Source: Bacteroidales bacterium (GTDB lineage: Bacteria; Bacteroidota; Bacteroidia; Bacteroidales; WCHB1-69). From it: a DNA stretch of 64,000 nt. The notes below the pieces were generated by a model, which worked only from the letters and a program-made list of their open reading frames with translations, was not told where the DNA came from and searched no databases. Each line of letters begins with the position of its first letter. The stretch's first letter is position 1. Below, piece after piece: positions 24,401 to 32,281 of the stretch. Position numbers and translations under genes: made by a program. The stretch is taken from contig JAFPXF010000019.1 in the NCBI GenBank assembly GCA_017394765.1, forward strand, positions 41,281-105,280. Reading direction: 5' to 3'.

Positions 24401-26025
24401 GTGGCGCTGAACGAGCCCGCCGGCAGCGGACTCAGCACCTGATTCTGGAAGGCGGCCCAGGTGATGGCGTTGAAATAGAACGGACTCGGCATGTTGAGGG
24501 CGGACAGAATGCTGGATTCAACCTTGAGCAAACCGTCGGTGCCGAGCGTGAAGTTCTCTATGTTCAGCACCACATGCATCGTGTCCAAAGTGGAATAGTT
24601 GCTGCCGTCGGCAGGGCTCACAATGGTGAGGGTGGGATGCGGCACGGGAGGCGTGGCTGTTGCCAAATCAGAGTTGTAGCGCGGATAAATTTGGATGGTG
24701 CTGTTGTAAATGGCAGCGAAGCCCGTCACGTCGGTCACAGTACCGGCAGGCAAAATAGTGTCCAAAGCAAAACGGTTATAAATGTCACAGGTGTTGCCGC
24801 CTTGTGTAATGGCAGTGGTGCTGCCAGAAAATCCATTGGGCAATGTCACGCCTTGCAGGGTGATGAGCTGTGCGTCATATTGGCTGTAGTTGGCCAAGAG
24901 GTCAGCCATCGTCACCACAACGGGCGCAACCGCACCCGTATTGGAGGTTGCCACGGGGGTGTTCACCGTCGGGGTCAGCTCGATTTGGCCGTTATAGACA
25001 GAGCGTGTGCCCATGAGACCGCTGATTTGGTCGCCCTCTTGATAGGATGTCGTGATTTGGCCGGCATAAAGGAGCAATCCTCCGGTGGCGTCTTTCACAT
25101 AGGTGTAGGCACCTTGCTTGAAGACGTAGGTGACATCATTACTGAAATAGTAGGGAGGGTTGTTGTCCGTCTGAGCCTTGAAAGCAGCGATGTTGGCCAC
25201 AGTGGCCGGGAAGGTGTAGGTGGCGGAGGCCTGGAAGCTGGTGTCGCTGCCTGCCACAGCAATAGCCTTGACTGTGGTGGTGCTGGAAATCGTCAGAGGA
25301 GAGCTGTACACCTGGCCGTTGACAGCCGGGTTGCTGTTATCGGTGGTGTAGAGAATCGTGGCCCCGGCTGTGGCGCAGCTGATGCCCACCGTTTGCGGGG
25401 TGGTGTACATCCCGGCAGGGACGGAGAAGGTGGGCGTGGCTACGGTCATAGCCCCTAATTCCACATATTTATAAATGGCGACAAGGTTGGAAACGGAACT
25501 GCCGCTGGTGTAGCAACTGAAGATCTTCGGGTTGTTGCTCTCGTTGAAACGCATGTGCGTCCTGTCCGTCTCCGTGGTCTGTGCCACCACGGTGGTCTCA
25601 CCGTTGGCGCCTATGGTGATGAGAAACGAACCGCGGCTGTCCAAAGTGGCCTTGGTGCGGAGATAGTTGCCGCTGGTTGTGCCGGCTGCGTAGAGGTATC
25701 CCGTACCAGTTTGGAAGGCGAAGGTGCCCGCGGAGACACCAGCCTCCAGGGTCAGGATCTGCACGTCACTGGTGATGACGGCGATGTCGCCGCTCTTGGT
25801 GATGGCCGTGGCCGCACGGTTGTTGGATTGCTGGGTCGTGCTGAGCGCGTAGTCGTAGTCAGCAGCGACGATGATGACACTGTCGCCTGCACTCAGGGAA
25901 CTGGTGCTGGTGACTAATTGCCATCCCTTTTCAGCATGGACTGTGCCCAGGGTGCAGAGCAATAAACAAAGAACGGCTAATAAGCCCTTGAATTTTTCGA
26001 TGTTGGGTAATCTTTTCATTGTCAT
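21421..26025 (-). CDS. Large secreted T9SS type A cargo with six chitobiase/hexosaminidase-C-like repeats
   Basis: A 1534-residue secreted protein with signal peptide MKRLPNIEKFKGLLAVLCLL...VHA and a C-terminal T9SS type A sorting domain of about 80 residues (SVYPNPATDKVTLSSE ... LRPGTYFLYI ... VQKVVKK). Between them are six copies of a ~75-residue CHB_HEX_C-type beta module. Their diagnostic core is IxYTTDGTxPT followed by TVKAIA, and the last copy is diverged. Two related segments (TVANIAAFKA ... VTYVFKQGAYTYVKDATGGLLLY, about residues 280-420, and a second at about 1195-1345) resemble OB-fold DUF6359. One jelly-roll-like segment also occurs near residue 930. No catalytic domain was recognised, so an adhesin or surface-scaffold role is the best guess. 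Confidence 0.9.
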   Translation of the reverse strand: MTMKRLPNIEKFKGLLAVLCLLLCTLGTVHAEKGWQLVTSTSSLSAGDSVIIVAADYDYALSTTQQSNNRAATAITKSGDIAVITSDVQILTLEAGVSAGTFAFQTGTGYLYAAGTTSGNYLRTKATLDSRGSFLITIGANGETTVVAQTTETDRTHMRFNESNNPKIFSCYTSGSSVSNLVAIYKYVELGAMTVATPTFSVPAGMYTTPQTVGISCATAGATILYTTDNSNPAVNGQVYSSPLTISSTTTVKAIAVAGSDTSFQASATYTFPATVANIAAFKAQTDNNPPYYFSNDVTYVFKQGAYTYVKDATGGLLLYAGQITTSYQEGDQISGLMGTRSVYNGQIELTPTVNTPVATSNTGAVAPVVVTMADLLANYSQYDAQLITLQGVTLPNGFSGSTTAITQGGNTCDIYNRFALDTILPAGTVTDVTGFAAIYNSTIQIYPRYNSDLATATPPVPHPTLTIVSPADGSNYSTLDTMHVVLNIENFTLGTDGLLKVESSILSALNMPSPFYFNAITWAAFQNQVLSPLPAGSFSATVSLVGLDSLPLTPDVSATTDFTVTAPVLPTPTITVTGDVAGPDTYYFTANVTLAVSEPGAEIRYTTDGTTPTATSTLYTAPFNVTTTSTVKAIALKANYANSDVATQSITIAIPVVATPTLTPGTGIYADSVVVTMACATTDAQIRYTTDGTEPTAAGTLYAAPITLTANTTLKAKAFKANWTTSETVIATYTIAHEPALAVTPGALNFNSTTLTGVIDVTSAFLTSPVAVTCNNTHFTLSTASIPASSTSAQVTVTFDGTEPATGIVTFSSDTLTAQVSLTATATLPMPVITPASGTSDTMIVVTMSCTNSNAGIYYTTDGTAPTAAATLYTAPVVLNTPGSHTVKAIAILNGWDNSDVATATYTITVPEPPAPVYNDTVIYYTSFDSTQQFVAGSVYDNDVVAFSGPVGQQWGTIHGTPSTVSAISGDQSMQMRYYTNASHGGHIGYTYTNFDLNDVTRVTFSAKSTNGLNVAVSYSNDGGNTFINEQIITLTTAAQTYSYAVSDSGENAAFVRLRFAVSLPTPAPTSTSRVYLDSLTVFGIPGIVHNNVATPEITPASGFVYAASQTVTITCATAGASIYYTTDGSIPTQNSTLYTEPFTIDSNVTIKAKAFKAGDVPSMVATATYEFPVTVANIAAFKAANTATNSTVYKIDGDVTFVFKNGSNIYVQDNTAGLLVYDNQGIITGSYVEGDVISGGIFGSHTLYNGLVEMVPTHDWAVSTQNTGTVSPVTASVEDIAAFYYQYESKLVTLAGVTFPTGGQFTTASATNLDIEQNGETMQVRNTHKTLDMTIPAGSVADVTGFVLQYNGTYQIAPRDNDDIVLQGAEAVADPVIDIQPLTNNMSAITITCATEGAIIHYTFDGTDPDENSPVYTDVLSQEGVFTIKAIAMKEGMNNSNVVIATNSGICDRELAGTISVYPNPATDKVTLSSERYTMDKVAVYDIFGQQVRTFNVNDLTQDIDLSQLRPGTYFLYISTANGVAVQKVVKK

Positions 26026-26120
26026 ATTTGTGTTTATTTATGAATTATCGAATTAAACATCTCTTTTTCAAAAAGATGCATAGCAAAACAGATTACTCGT
26101 GCAACTTTTGATAAAGAGTG

Positions 26121-26128
26121 CAAAAGTA
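26121..26128 (-). promoter_or_regulatory. -7 promoter element (TACTTTTG on minus strand) for the T9SS type A cargo gene
   Basis: The minus strand reads TTACTTTTGCACTC, matching TAnnTTTG, with a leader of about 95 nt to the start codon at 26025. Confidence 0.65.
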
Positions 26129-26242
26129 ACCTTTTTTTTGAAACACACAGTTTTTTTCTAACCTCCCCCACACTTTGCCAGATGCGCTTATATCCTGTTT
26201 TCCGGCCCCTTCTGTCATTTTCTATTTTTTAGGCAGTTATAT

Positions 26243-26302
26243 ACATGATGGCACCGGGCCGGGATAAACAACACACTTTTCCAACGTCTCCCTTTCGCGG
26301 CG
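26243..26302. repeat. Diverged dispersed intergenic repeat, copy 1
   Basis: It contains ACATGATGGCAC (26243-26254) and a 26-bp block at 26277-26302 (ending TTTCGCGGCG). The 12-bp block is identical and the 26-bp block matches at 23 of 26 positions to 63722-63733 and 63768-63793, in the same order and orientation. Confidence 0.65.
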
Positions 26303-26418
26303 GCATTGGATTGCGTATGCGGATGTGACGTGATTTCCGCCGCCGCGCCGGCACGCCCAAATAAAAAAAAGATGAAGAAAATCTGATTTGTGCCATCAAG
26401 TATATAATTCCCTTTTTT

Positions 26419-26426
26419 TATTTTTG
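26419..26426 (+). promoter_or_regulatory. -7 promoter element (TATTTTTG) for the ketosynthase-like gene
   Basis: TATTTTTGCATCC matches TAnnTTTG, with a leader of about 100 nt to the ATG at 26527. Confidence 0.6.
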
Positions 26427-26526
26427 CATCCTTGAAATTTTTCAGGAAATCATTTTATTATTTAAAGTAAAATTTTGAAAAACAATAACATACTAAAGCA
26501 GATTACTTATAACACACCACACGAAA

Positions 26527-27201
26527 ATGACAAAACATAAAGATACCGGCCGCAAAACCCCGCCGCAATCCCAGGCCATCATCATCGGACGGGGAGGTGT
26601 CACACCGACGGGATTCAATGCCGATGCCGCCTGCAAAGCCTTGAGCGACTGGGCCCAGGCTCGTCAGGACAACAAGCTTGCGGGCGTTGATTTCGACCAC
26701 CTCGTCAAGGTGGACGACACCCATCTTCGCAACTCCTTCGAGGCGCTGACCGAGTTCGGGAGCGATGGCTACACCCGCACCGAGATGGCGCTCATCGTGG
26801 CCGCCAACCAAGCCATCGAGGAGGCCAACATCGCCCCCTTCCGCGACAATGCCGTCTTCATCATATCCCACGACACCCCCCATCTGGACGAGGTGGCACA
26901 AACGGTCGTCGAGTTCTTCGACAACTCCAACACCCCCATCCTGATAAGCGACACCAACATCCATGGCCATTCCGCAAACGCCGAAGCCGAGCGATTGCTC
27001 AAGGATGGCAAATACAAATACATCATTGTGGTTTACAGCAATATAAACTCAGAATCTAAAGTAAACATTCAAGACAATAAACAGGCTGAACGCATCGAAA
27101 CAGACCAAGCCCATCCGTTGCAACTTGCCGAGGTTGCCACTGCTGCCGTCTTGACTCTCGAGCATTCCGATGAGGGCACTCTACCCGAACCCGTCTTTTA
27201 A
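26527..27201 (+). CDS. Degenerate beta-ketoacyl-synthase-like protein, function unknown
   Basis: A 224-residue protein. The segments GRGGVTPTGFNADAACKAL, a YTRTEMALIVAANQAIEEAN helix and the NAVFIISHDTPHLDE strand-turn resemble the N-terminal half of ketoacyl-ACP synthases (thiolase fold). However, the catalytic Cys segment and the later His-His half are missing; there is only one cysteine, in the early helix. The C-terminus (EVATAAVLTLEH) looks complete, so it is a short family rather than a truncation. A non-catalytic relative is the cautious reading. It is followed after 12 bp by an EamA transporter gene, so the two form an operon. Confidence 0.6.
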   Translation: MTKHKDTGRKTPPQSQAIIIGRGGVTPTGFNADAACKALSDWAQARQDNKLAGVDFDHLVKVDDTHLRNSFEALTEFGSDGYTRTEMALIVAANQAIEEANIAPFRDNAVFIISHDTPHLDEVAQTVVEFFDNSNTPILISDTNIHGHSANAEAERLLKDGKYKYIIVVYSNINSESKVNIQDNKQAERIETDQAHPLQLAEVATAAVLTLEHSDEGTLPEPVF

Positions 27202-27213
27202 TTCCCGCACTCC

Positions 27214-28113
27214 ATGACTCAAGACAAAACACTCAAGGGCTATATTGCCATCTCTTTTTCCATGCTCTTTTGGGGATTCAGCTTTGTATGGAGCAAACAG
27301 CTGCTCAACGCCGGCTTCCCCGTCTTCACCATCGTTTTTTTCCGACTCTTCCTCGCCTCCGTCATTTTTGTCACCCTTTTCAAAATACAAGGTAAACTGG
27401 AGAAGGTGCGCAAAGGCGACTGGAAGAAATTTCTGTGGTTGGCCTTTTTCGAGCCCTTCCTCTATTTTATCGGTGAGGATTTCGGTTTGCAACAGGTTTC
27501 TCCCTCCTTTGCATCGGTCATCATCGCGCTCATCCCCATTGTCGTGTCTGTCACGATGTATTTCGCCGAAAACGAACCGTTATCCTGGAGACTGTTGTTG
27601 GGTGCCGTCATATCCATTTTCGGCATTGCCGTCATGACTTTCGGGCCGGACAGCAACATCATATTCAACGTCAAGGGATTGCTCTGGCTTTTATTGGCGC
27701 TGTTGGCAGCATGCGGTTACAGTGTGCTGCTTGCACGCTTGGTCAAAGAATACAGTCCTATCACCATCACCACCTACCAGAACCTTCTGGCCATTCCTTT
27801 CTATTTGCCGTTTGTGTGCATCTTCGACCTCCGTCAATGGGGCGAAATCATCTGGAGTGCCAACGCGATCTTCTGCCTGGTCTGTTTGGCCGTGCTCTGT
27901 TCCGCCGGAGCCTACATGCTTTATTCCTACGCCGCGAAGCAGATTTCCATCACCAAACTGACGGTGTTCACCAACGCCATCCCCATCGTCACCATCTGCG
28001 GGGCCGCCATGTTGGGACAGGAGGCGCTGACCTCCCGGAAAATCCTCGGTATTTTCATTGTAATTGCCGGTGTGGTGCTCAGCCAATTGCGGAAAACGAC
28101 TACCGCACCTTGA
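27214..28113 (+). CDS. EamA/DMT family transporter
   Basis: A 299-residue membrane protein with ten predicted helices in two EamA repeats. The first repeat starts at MLFWGFSFVWSKQLL, and each ends in a typical helix (ISIFGIAVMTFGP; ILGIFIVIAGVVLS). Members export or import small metabolites; the substrate is unknown. It lies 12 bp after the ketosynthase-like gene. Its last 14 bp overlap the 3' end of the convergent hydrolase-LysM gene, so no terminator separates them. Confidence 0.92.
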   Translation: MTQDKTLKGYIAISFSMLFWGFSFVWSKQLLNAGFPVFTIVFFRLFLASVIFVTLFKIQGKLEKVRKGDWKKFLWLAFFEPFLYFIGEDFGLQQVSPSFASVIIALIPIVVSVTMYFAENEPLSWRLLLGAVISIFGIAVMTFGPDSNIIFNVKGLLWLLLALLAACGYSVLLARLVKEYSPITITTYQNLLAIPFYLPFVCIFDLRQWGEIIWSANAIFCLVCLAVLCSAGAYMLYSYAAKQISITKLTVFTNAIPIVTICGAAMLGQEALTSRKILGIFIVIAGVVLSQLRKTTTAP

Positions 28114-29179
28114 TGCGCTGGCCCAACGAAAGGATGCTCGTCTCCTTGATATGGTTGATTTTGCACAACTTTGCCACAGTCGTGTGGTATTTGCGGGCGA
28201 TAGCCGAAAGTGTGTCGCCCTTCTTGACAACATGAACGGTCGGCTTCTTGGCCGGAGCAGGAGCGGGCTTGGCCTTGGGCGCGGGCTGCACCACCTCGTT
28301 CGCAATCTTCGCCAATGAGTCCTGGGCGGTCACGGTCTCCCCCCTACCCTCCATCGGATCGGGCACATTGCGGCCATTGTCGCGCACAATGATTTTGTTG
28401 GAATTTCTGTCAATGTCCTGATAGGCCTTGCTCAGCGTTTCCGTCGTGATTTTCACATCCTTGTTGACTTTCTTCACCTTACGGTTGTGACTCAGCAGCC
28501 ATTCGTAAGTTTCCGACACATAGAACACTTTGGCCAATTGAGAATGATTGTACCCGTTGAGTTTGTCAAAACGAAGCAGATGCGTGGAGCCGCACTTTTT
28601 CATGGCATCCACGACAATCTGCGACTGGCTGAGGGGCACGGCGTTGTCGGCAGTGCCATGTAAAATCCAGAACGGCAATGTATTGAGTCCACACACATCG
28701 CCTCTTGACTTTCCGCCGCAGAGGGCCATGGCAGCCGCGAACGGCTCGGGATAGGCCGACACGAGGTCGAAGGTGCCATAACCGCCCTGGCTCATGCCGA
28801 TGACATAGACGCGGTCGGTGTCCATCTCGAAACGAGCCTTCACCCAATTCAGCACATTCATCAGCTTGTCAGGGTTCCACGGGCCGCCGGGGTTCTGCGG
28901 GGCGATGATCAAGGCGTCGATGTCGCGCCCCATCGAGATGGCATCCAAGCAGCCGTACTTGCGCACACGATTCAGGTCGGTACCGCAGAGGCTGTGCCCG
29001 TGAAGGAACAGTATAACGGGCATCTCACTCTTTTTCACTGCATAATCGTCCGGTGTGGAGATCCAGAAATCATAGCCGTTGTTCACCACATTGCGATAGG
29101 TCGTGAACGTATATTCTGTCTGTGCAAAGACAGACATGGACAATACTATTGCCCCGAAAAGTGCAACAATCTTCTTCAT
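28100..29179 (-). CDS. Secreted alpha/beta hydrolase with C-terminal LysM domain
   Basis: A 359-residue exported protein with signal peptide ending around SVFA. The alpha/beta hydrolase domain covers about residues 25-240. The nucleophile elbow is GMSQGGYG, the acid is probably Asp in HGTADNAVP, and the His is in GYNHSQLA; an oxyanion HGHSLCG turn is also present. A basic and proline/alanine-rich linker then leads to one LysM domain at about residues 313-359 (VHVVKKGDTLSAIARKY...). LysM binds peptidoglycan or chitin-like glycans, so the enzyme is probably an esterase held at the cell wall. It is the last gene of the operon beginning at 35930. Confidence 0.9.
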   Translation of the reverse strand: MKKIVALFGAIVLSMSVFAQTEYTFTTYRNVVNNGYDFWISTPDDYAVKKSEMPVILFLHGHSLCGTDLNRVRKYGCLDAISMGRDIDALIIAPQNPGGPWNPDKLMNVLNWVKARFEMDTDRVYVIGMSQGGYGTFDLVSAYPEPFAAAMALCGGKSRGDVCGLNTLPFWILHGTADNAVPLSQSQIVVDAMKKCGSTHLLRFDKLNGYNHSQLAKVFYVSETYEWLLSHNRKVKKVNKDVKITTETLSKAYQDIDRNSNKIIVRDNGRNVPDPMEGRGETVTAQDSLAKIANEVVQPAPKAKPAPAPAKKPTVHVVKKGDTLSAIARKYHTTVAKLCKINHIKETSILSLGQRIKVR

Positions 29180-29213
29180 AAAACAGTTTTTTCGGCATCA
29201 CGCCGATGATTGG

Positions 29214-30251
29214 TTATTCTTTTGGTTTCTCAGTGTTAAAAAGGGCTTTGACCATCTTGGCCTCATCGCCCTCGGAGTAGATATCTTCGCCCGGCGAGGG
29301 TTTTAGCTTGATGATGATGGCATCATTGGCGGCGCCCTCCACCTCCTTGTAGCCCACAATGGCATCGGTGGCAGCAATCACGCTGGGCGCAATGCGAGTG
29401 AAAACCATGAAGTCGGCCCAGATGGCGATCTCCTCCAACGACTCGCTCATCGGCAACCGTTTGCCATCGCGCAAGACCGCCACCGCCTTCTCCCCCGACT
29501 TGAGAAAATAGGCGATAATGTCCTGGTTTATTTTTTGGCCATATCCGTTGTTGTACAAATAAACGTATGTCTTGGACGTGCCGTTTTCTGCATATTCCAT
29601 CGTGGATCGGTGTTTGCCGTTCGCATCGTAAAATTCCCAACTTCCAATGCGCTTACCCTTGAGATAATCTCCTGTGACAGAAATCTTTCCCTTTGGAAAA
29701 TAGGCAGTGGAACGTCCATTGCGCTTGCCTTCTAAATAGTTCTCCTCCAGGCTCACCGTCCCGTCTGTGTAGAAAGTTTTATAGACACCATTGAGCCGGT
29801 CGTTCAAATAGTGCGTCTCTTCCAACAAATTGCCGGTCTCCTTGGAAAAGACCTGCCATGTGCCAGAGCGCTTGCCCTGCACATACTCCTCCACTGTGAT
29901 CAGCTGGTCATTGTTGGCATAATAACGCCAAACACCGTCTTTCTTTTGGTCTATGAAAACGCCTTCGGATGCCTTATGGCCGTTTTCATGATAGATGACC
30001 GTCTTCACTTTGTGAACGCCTTGCACAAACTCAGTGGTGCTCTTGAGCTTGCCGTTGGCATGGTAATACTGGAAGGTGCCGTAGGGCACATTGTCCTTGA
30101 ACTGGCCTTCATATATCAGTTTGCCCTTCTCATATTTTTTCCATACGCCCTGTTTTCTGCCCTGGGCATCGGTCTTGTTAATGTTCGCGGTGTCCTGGCC
30201 ATACAATGAGATGGCGAAGAGACAGCCTATCAAGATGAGTATTCGTTTCAT
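29214..30251 (-). CDS. Exported MORN-repeat / YwqK-like protein
   Basis: A 345-residue protein with signal peptide MKRILILIGCLFAISLYG. About eight tandem ~22-residue repeats of the form GKxxGxWxxYxxNGxL follow, between roughly residues 30 and 225, as in the YwqK/MORN family. A C-terminal portion of about 110 residues has no recognised domain. Such repeats make an extended beta sheet and probably mediate binding. It sits between glgB (9 bp upstream) and the hydrolase-LysM gene (34 bp downstream). Confidence 0.88.
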   Translation of the reverse strand: MKRILILIGCLFAISLYGQDTANINKTDAQGRKQGVWKKYEKGKLIYEGQFKDNVPYGTFQYYHANGKLKSTTEFVQGVHKVKTVIYHENGHKASEGVFIDQKKDGVWRYYANNDQLITVEEYVQGKRSGTWQVFSKETGNLLEETHYLNDRLNGVYKTFYTDGTVSLEENYLEGKRNGRSTAYFPKGKISVTGDYLKGKRIGSWEFYDANGKHRSTMEYAENGTSKTYVYLYNNGYGQKINQDIIAYFLKSGEKAVAVLRDGKRLPMSESLEEIAIWADFMVFTRIAPSVIAATDAIVGYKEVEGAANDAIIIKLKPSPGEDIYSEGDEAKMVKALFNTEKPKE

Positions 30252-30260
30252 TTTCGTCGT

Positions 30261-32255
30261 TTATTTACTATCCAGATTTTTCAGGACGATGGCGCTGCGG
30301 CTGGGCAGGTAGAGCTTCACTCGCGGGAGGCCTGCTCGTGTAGTGGCGCAGTACTCGGTCGTCTCGTCGATGTTACCAAAACCGTTGTACTTGGGCGAAT
30401 CGCTGTCCAAGCAAATGGTATAACGGCCTTTTTTGCAAGTTATTTCATAATCGGTGAAAGATTTCGCGGGATTGAAGTTGAAGACAAACAAACAAGGCCC
30501 GCGATGATAGGCCAAGATCAGGTCTCCGTTGTTGTCGCAGCACTTCTCGGGTTGGTAGTCGAGGAGATTCTCGCGCTTCACGAGGTGTATCATGTCGGCA
30601 TCGAAGCGGTTGAGTCCTGCATACTTGAGCAACTCATCGTCGGCGAGGTTCCATTGGCGGCGGGCGTAGTGGCACGACCAGCCGTTGCCCTCGCGGGGGA
30701 AGTCAATCCACTCGGGGTGTCCGAACTCGTTGCCCATGAAATTGAGATAGCCGCCTGATGCCAGGGTCAGCGTCACCAATCGGATCATCTTGTGCAGGGC
30801 AATGCCGCGGTCCACCGTCATGTCTGGTGTAAGAACCGACATGGCCGTGTACATTTTGCTGTCGATCATGCGGAAGATGAGCGTCTTGTCGCCCACCAAC
30901 GCCTGGTCGTGGCACTCCACATAGCTTATGGTTTGTTCTTCACGACGTTTGTCGGTCATCCGGAAATAGATGTCACCCATCCCCCACTGTTCGTCGGAGA
31001 GTGTCTTGACCGTCTTGGTCCAATAGTCGGCAATGCCCATCGACATGCGGAAGTCGAAGCCTATGCCGCCCTGTTCCGTTGGGAAGGCCATACCCGGCAT
31101 GCCGCTCACATCCTCGGCAATGGTCACCGCCTGCGGGGCGAGACCGTGTACCAAGTTGTTGGCCATTGTCAGATAGGCAACCGCGTCCTCATCGACATTG
31201 TCGTCGAAATACTGCGCATACTCCAAGAAGTCCACTCCCAAGCCGTGGTTCAGGTAGCACATGCTGGTGACACCATCGAAGCGGAAGCCGTCAAAATGAA
31301 ACTCCTGCAGCCAATACTTGAGGTTTGCGAAGAGGAACAGCAGCGTTTCCTGCTTCCCGTAGTCGAAACAGCGGGAGTTCCACACGCGATGGTGCCCGCG
31401 CTCGCCGGAGTGGAAATAGAGGTTGTCGCTGCCGTCGAAGAGGGAAAGCCCCTCTTTTTCATTGGAGACGGAGTGCGAATGGACAATGTCGAGGATCACG
31501 GCGATGCCTTCTCGGTGCGCCGTGTCGATGAGCTCCTTCAGCTCTTCGGGCGTGCCGAAGCGCGACGAGGGCGCGAAAAAGTTGGAGACCTGATAGCCGA
31601 AAGAGCCGTAATAGGGATGCTCTTGGATGGCCATCAGCTGTATCATATTGTAACCCAGTTTTTTGATTCTCGGGATAACATTCTCCTTGAATTCCCAGTA
31701 GGAGGCGACCTTGTCTTCTTGCGAAGACATGCCCACATGGGCCTCGTATATGAGCGGGTGCGTGACCTTCGCGGGCGCGTCATGTTGCCATGGGTAGGGT
31801 GTTTCCGGCTCCCACACCTGGGCGCAGAAGACTTTGGTGGTGTCGTCCTGCACGACTCGGGTGGCGTATGCGGGCAGGCGCTCGTCGGCACCGGAGCGCC
31901 AAACCATCCAGAGCTTGTAGAGCATCCCGTGCTTCAACGCAAAGTCCGGCAACTCAATCTCCCAGTCGCCGTTGCCGAGGGCGTGGAGCGCGAATTCAGG
32001 CTTCACCTGCCAGCGGGAAAAGTCGCCATACAGGTAGAGCTGCACAGCATTGGGGGCCTTTTCCCTGAACACCCACCCCTTCTCGGTGCGGTGCAGGCCG
32101 TAATAGAGGTAACCATTGGCCATGTCGGACAACGGGCGCTTGCCGTCGGTGAACTCCAGTTCACGAAGCACCGCACGCTGACGCCGTTTCTGCAGCGCCG
32201 CCGCGTATGGCTTGAGATATGGGTCTATCTTTACAAGTTCAGGGCTCTTTATCAT
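30261..32255 (-). CDS. glgB: 1,4-alpha-glucan branching enzyme, eukaryote-like GH13 type
   Basis: This enzyme makes alpha-1,6 branches in glycogen. The ATG at 32255 (MIKSPELVKIDPYLKPY) is preferred because the longer frame would overlap the upstream gene. Length is 664 residues: a CBM48 domain (about residues 35-150), then the GH13 barrel. The nucleophile Asp is in DGFRFDGVTSM, the acid/base Glu in TIAEDVSGMPG, and the transition-state Asp in VECHDQALVGDKT. Several segments (YEAHVGMSSQEDKVASYWEF, IQLMAIQEHPYYGSFGY, HSHSVSNEKEGL, FDGSDNLYFHSGERG) resemble plant/animal branching enzymes more than E. coli GlgB, as recalled by eye. It lies in an operon of exported proteins although it is itself cytoplasmic. 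Confidence 0.94.
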   Translation of the reverse strand: MIKSPELVKIDPYLKPYAAALQKRRQRAVLRELEFTDGKRPLSDMANGYLYYGLHRTEKGWVFREKAPNAVQLYLYGDFSRWQVKPEFALHALGNGDWEIELPDFALKHGMLYKLWMVWRSGADERLPAYATRVVQDDTTKVFCAQVWEPETPYPWQHDAPAKVTHPLIYEAHVGMSSQEDKVASYWEFKENVIPRIKKLGYNMIQLMAIQEHPYYGSFGYQVSNFFAPSSRFGTPEELKELIDTAHREGIAVILDIVHSHSVSNEKEGLSLFDGSDNLYFHSGERGHHRVWNSRCFDYGKQETLLFLFANLKYWLQEFHFDGFRFDGVTSMCYLNHGLGVDFLEYAQYFDDNVDEDAVAYLTMANNLVHGLAPQAVTIAEDVSGMPGMAFPTEQGGIGFDFRMSMGIADYWTKTVKTLSDEQWGMGDIYFRMTDKRREEQTISYVECHDQALVGDKTLIFRMIDSKMYTAMSVLTPDMTVDRGIALHKMIRLVTLTLASGGYLNFMGNEFGHPEWIDFPREGNGWSCHYARRQWNLADDELLKYAGLNRFDADMIHLVKRENLLDYQPEKCCDNNGDLILAYHRGPCLFVFNFNPAKSFTDYEITCKKGRYTICLDSDSPKYNGFGNIDETTEYCATTRAGLPRVKLYLPSRSAIVLKNLDSK

Positions 32256-32281
32256 TTTGGAACAATGCTTTATGCAAACAA

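Larger units (their letters stand above)
26026..26526. other. 501-bp divergent intergenic region
   Basis: This gap separates the minus-strand T9SS cargo gene from the plus-strand ketosynthase-like gene. It holds one outward -7 element on each strand (26121-26128 and 26419-26426). Between them lies a GC-rich patch (about 26240-26360) with similarity to the end of the window. No convincing open reading frame was seen. Confidence 0.7.

Noticed and set aside
21496..25458. Long plus-strand open frames (466 and 589 residues) opposite the 1534-residue cargo gene
   Set aside because: They are antisense shadows of a repetitive, GC-rich coding sequence. Their translations are Gly/His/Arg/Val-rich without motifs, whereas the minus-strand frame has a signal peptide, repeated modules and a sorting domain.
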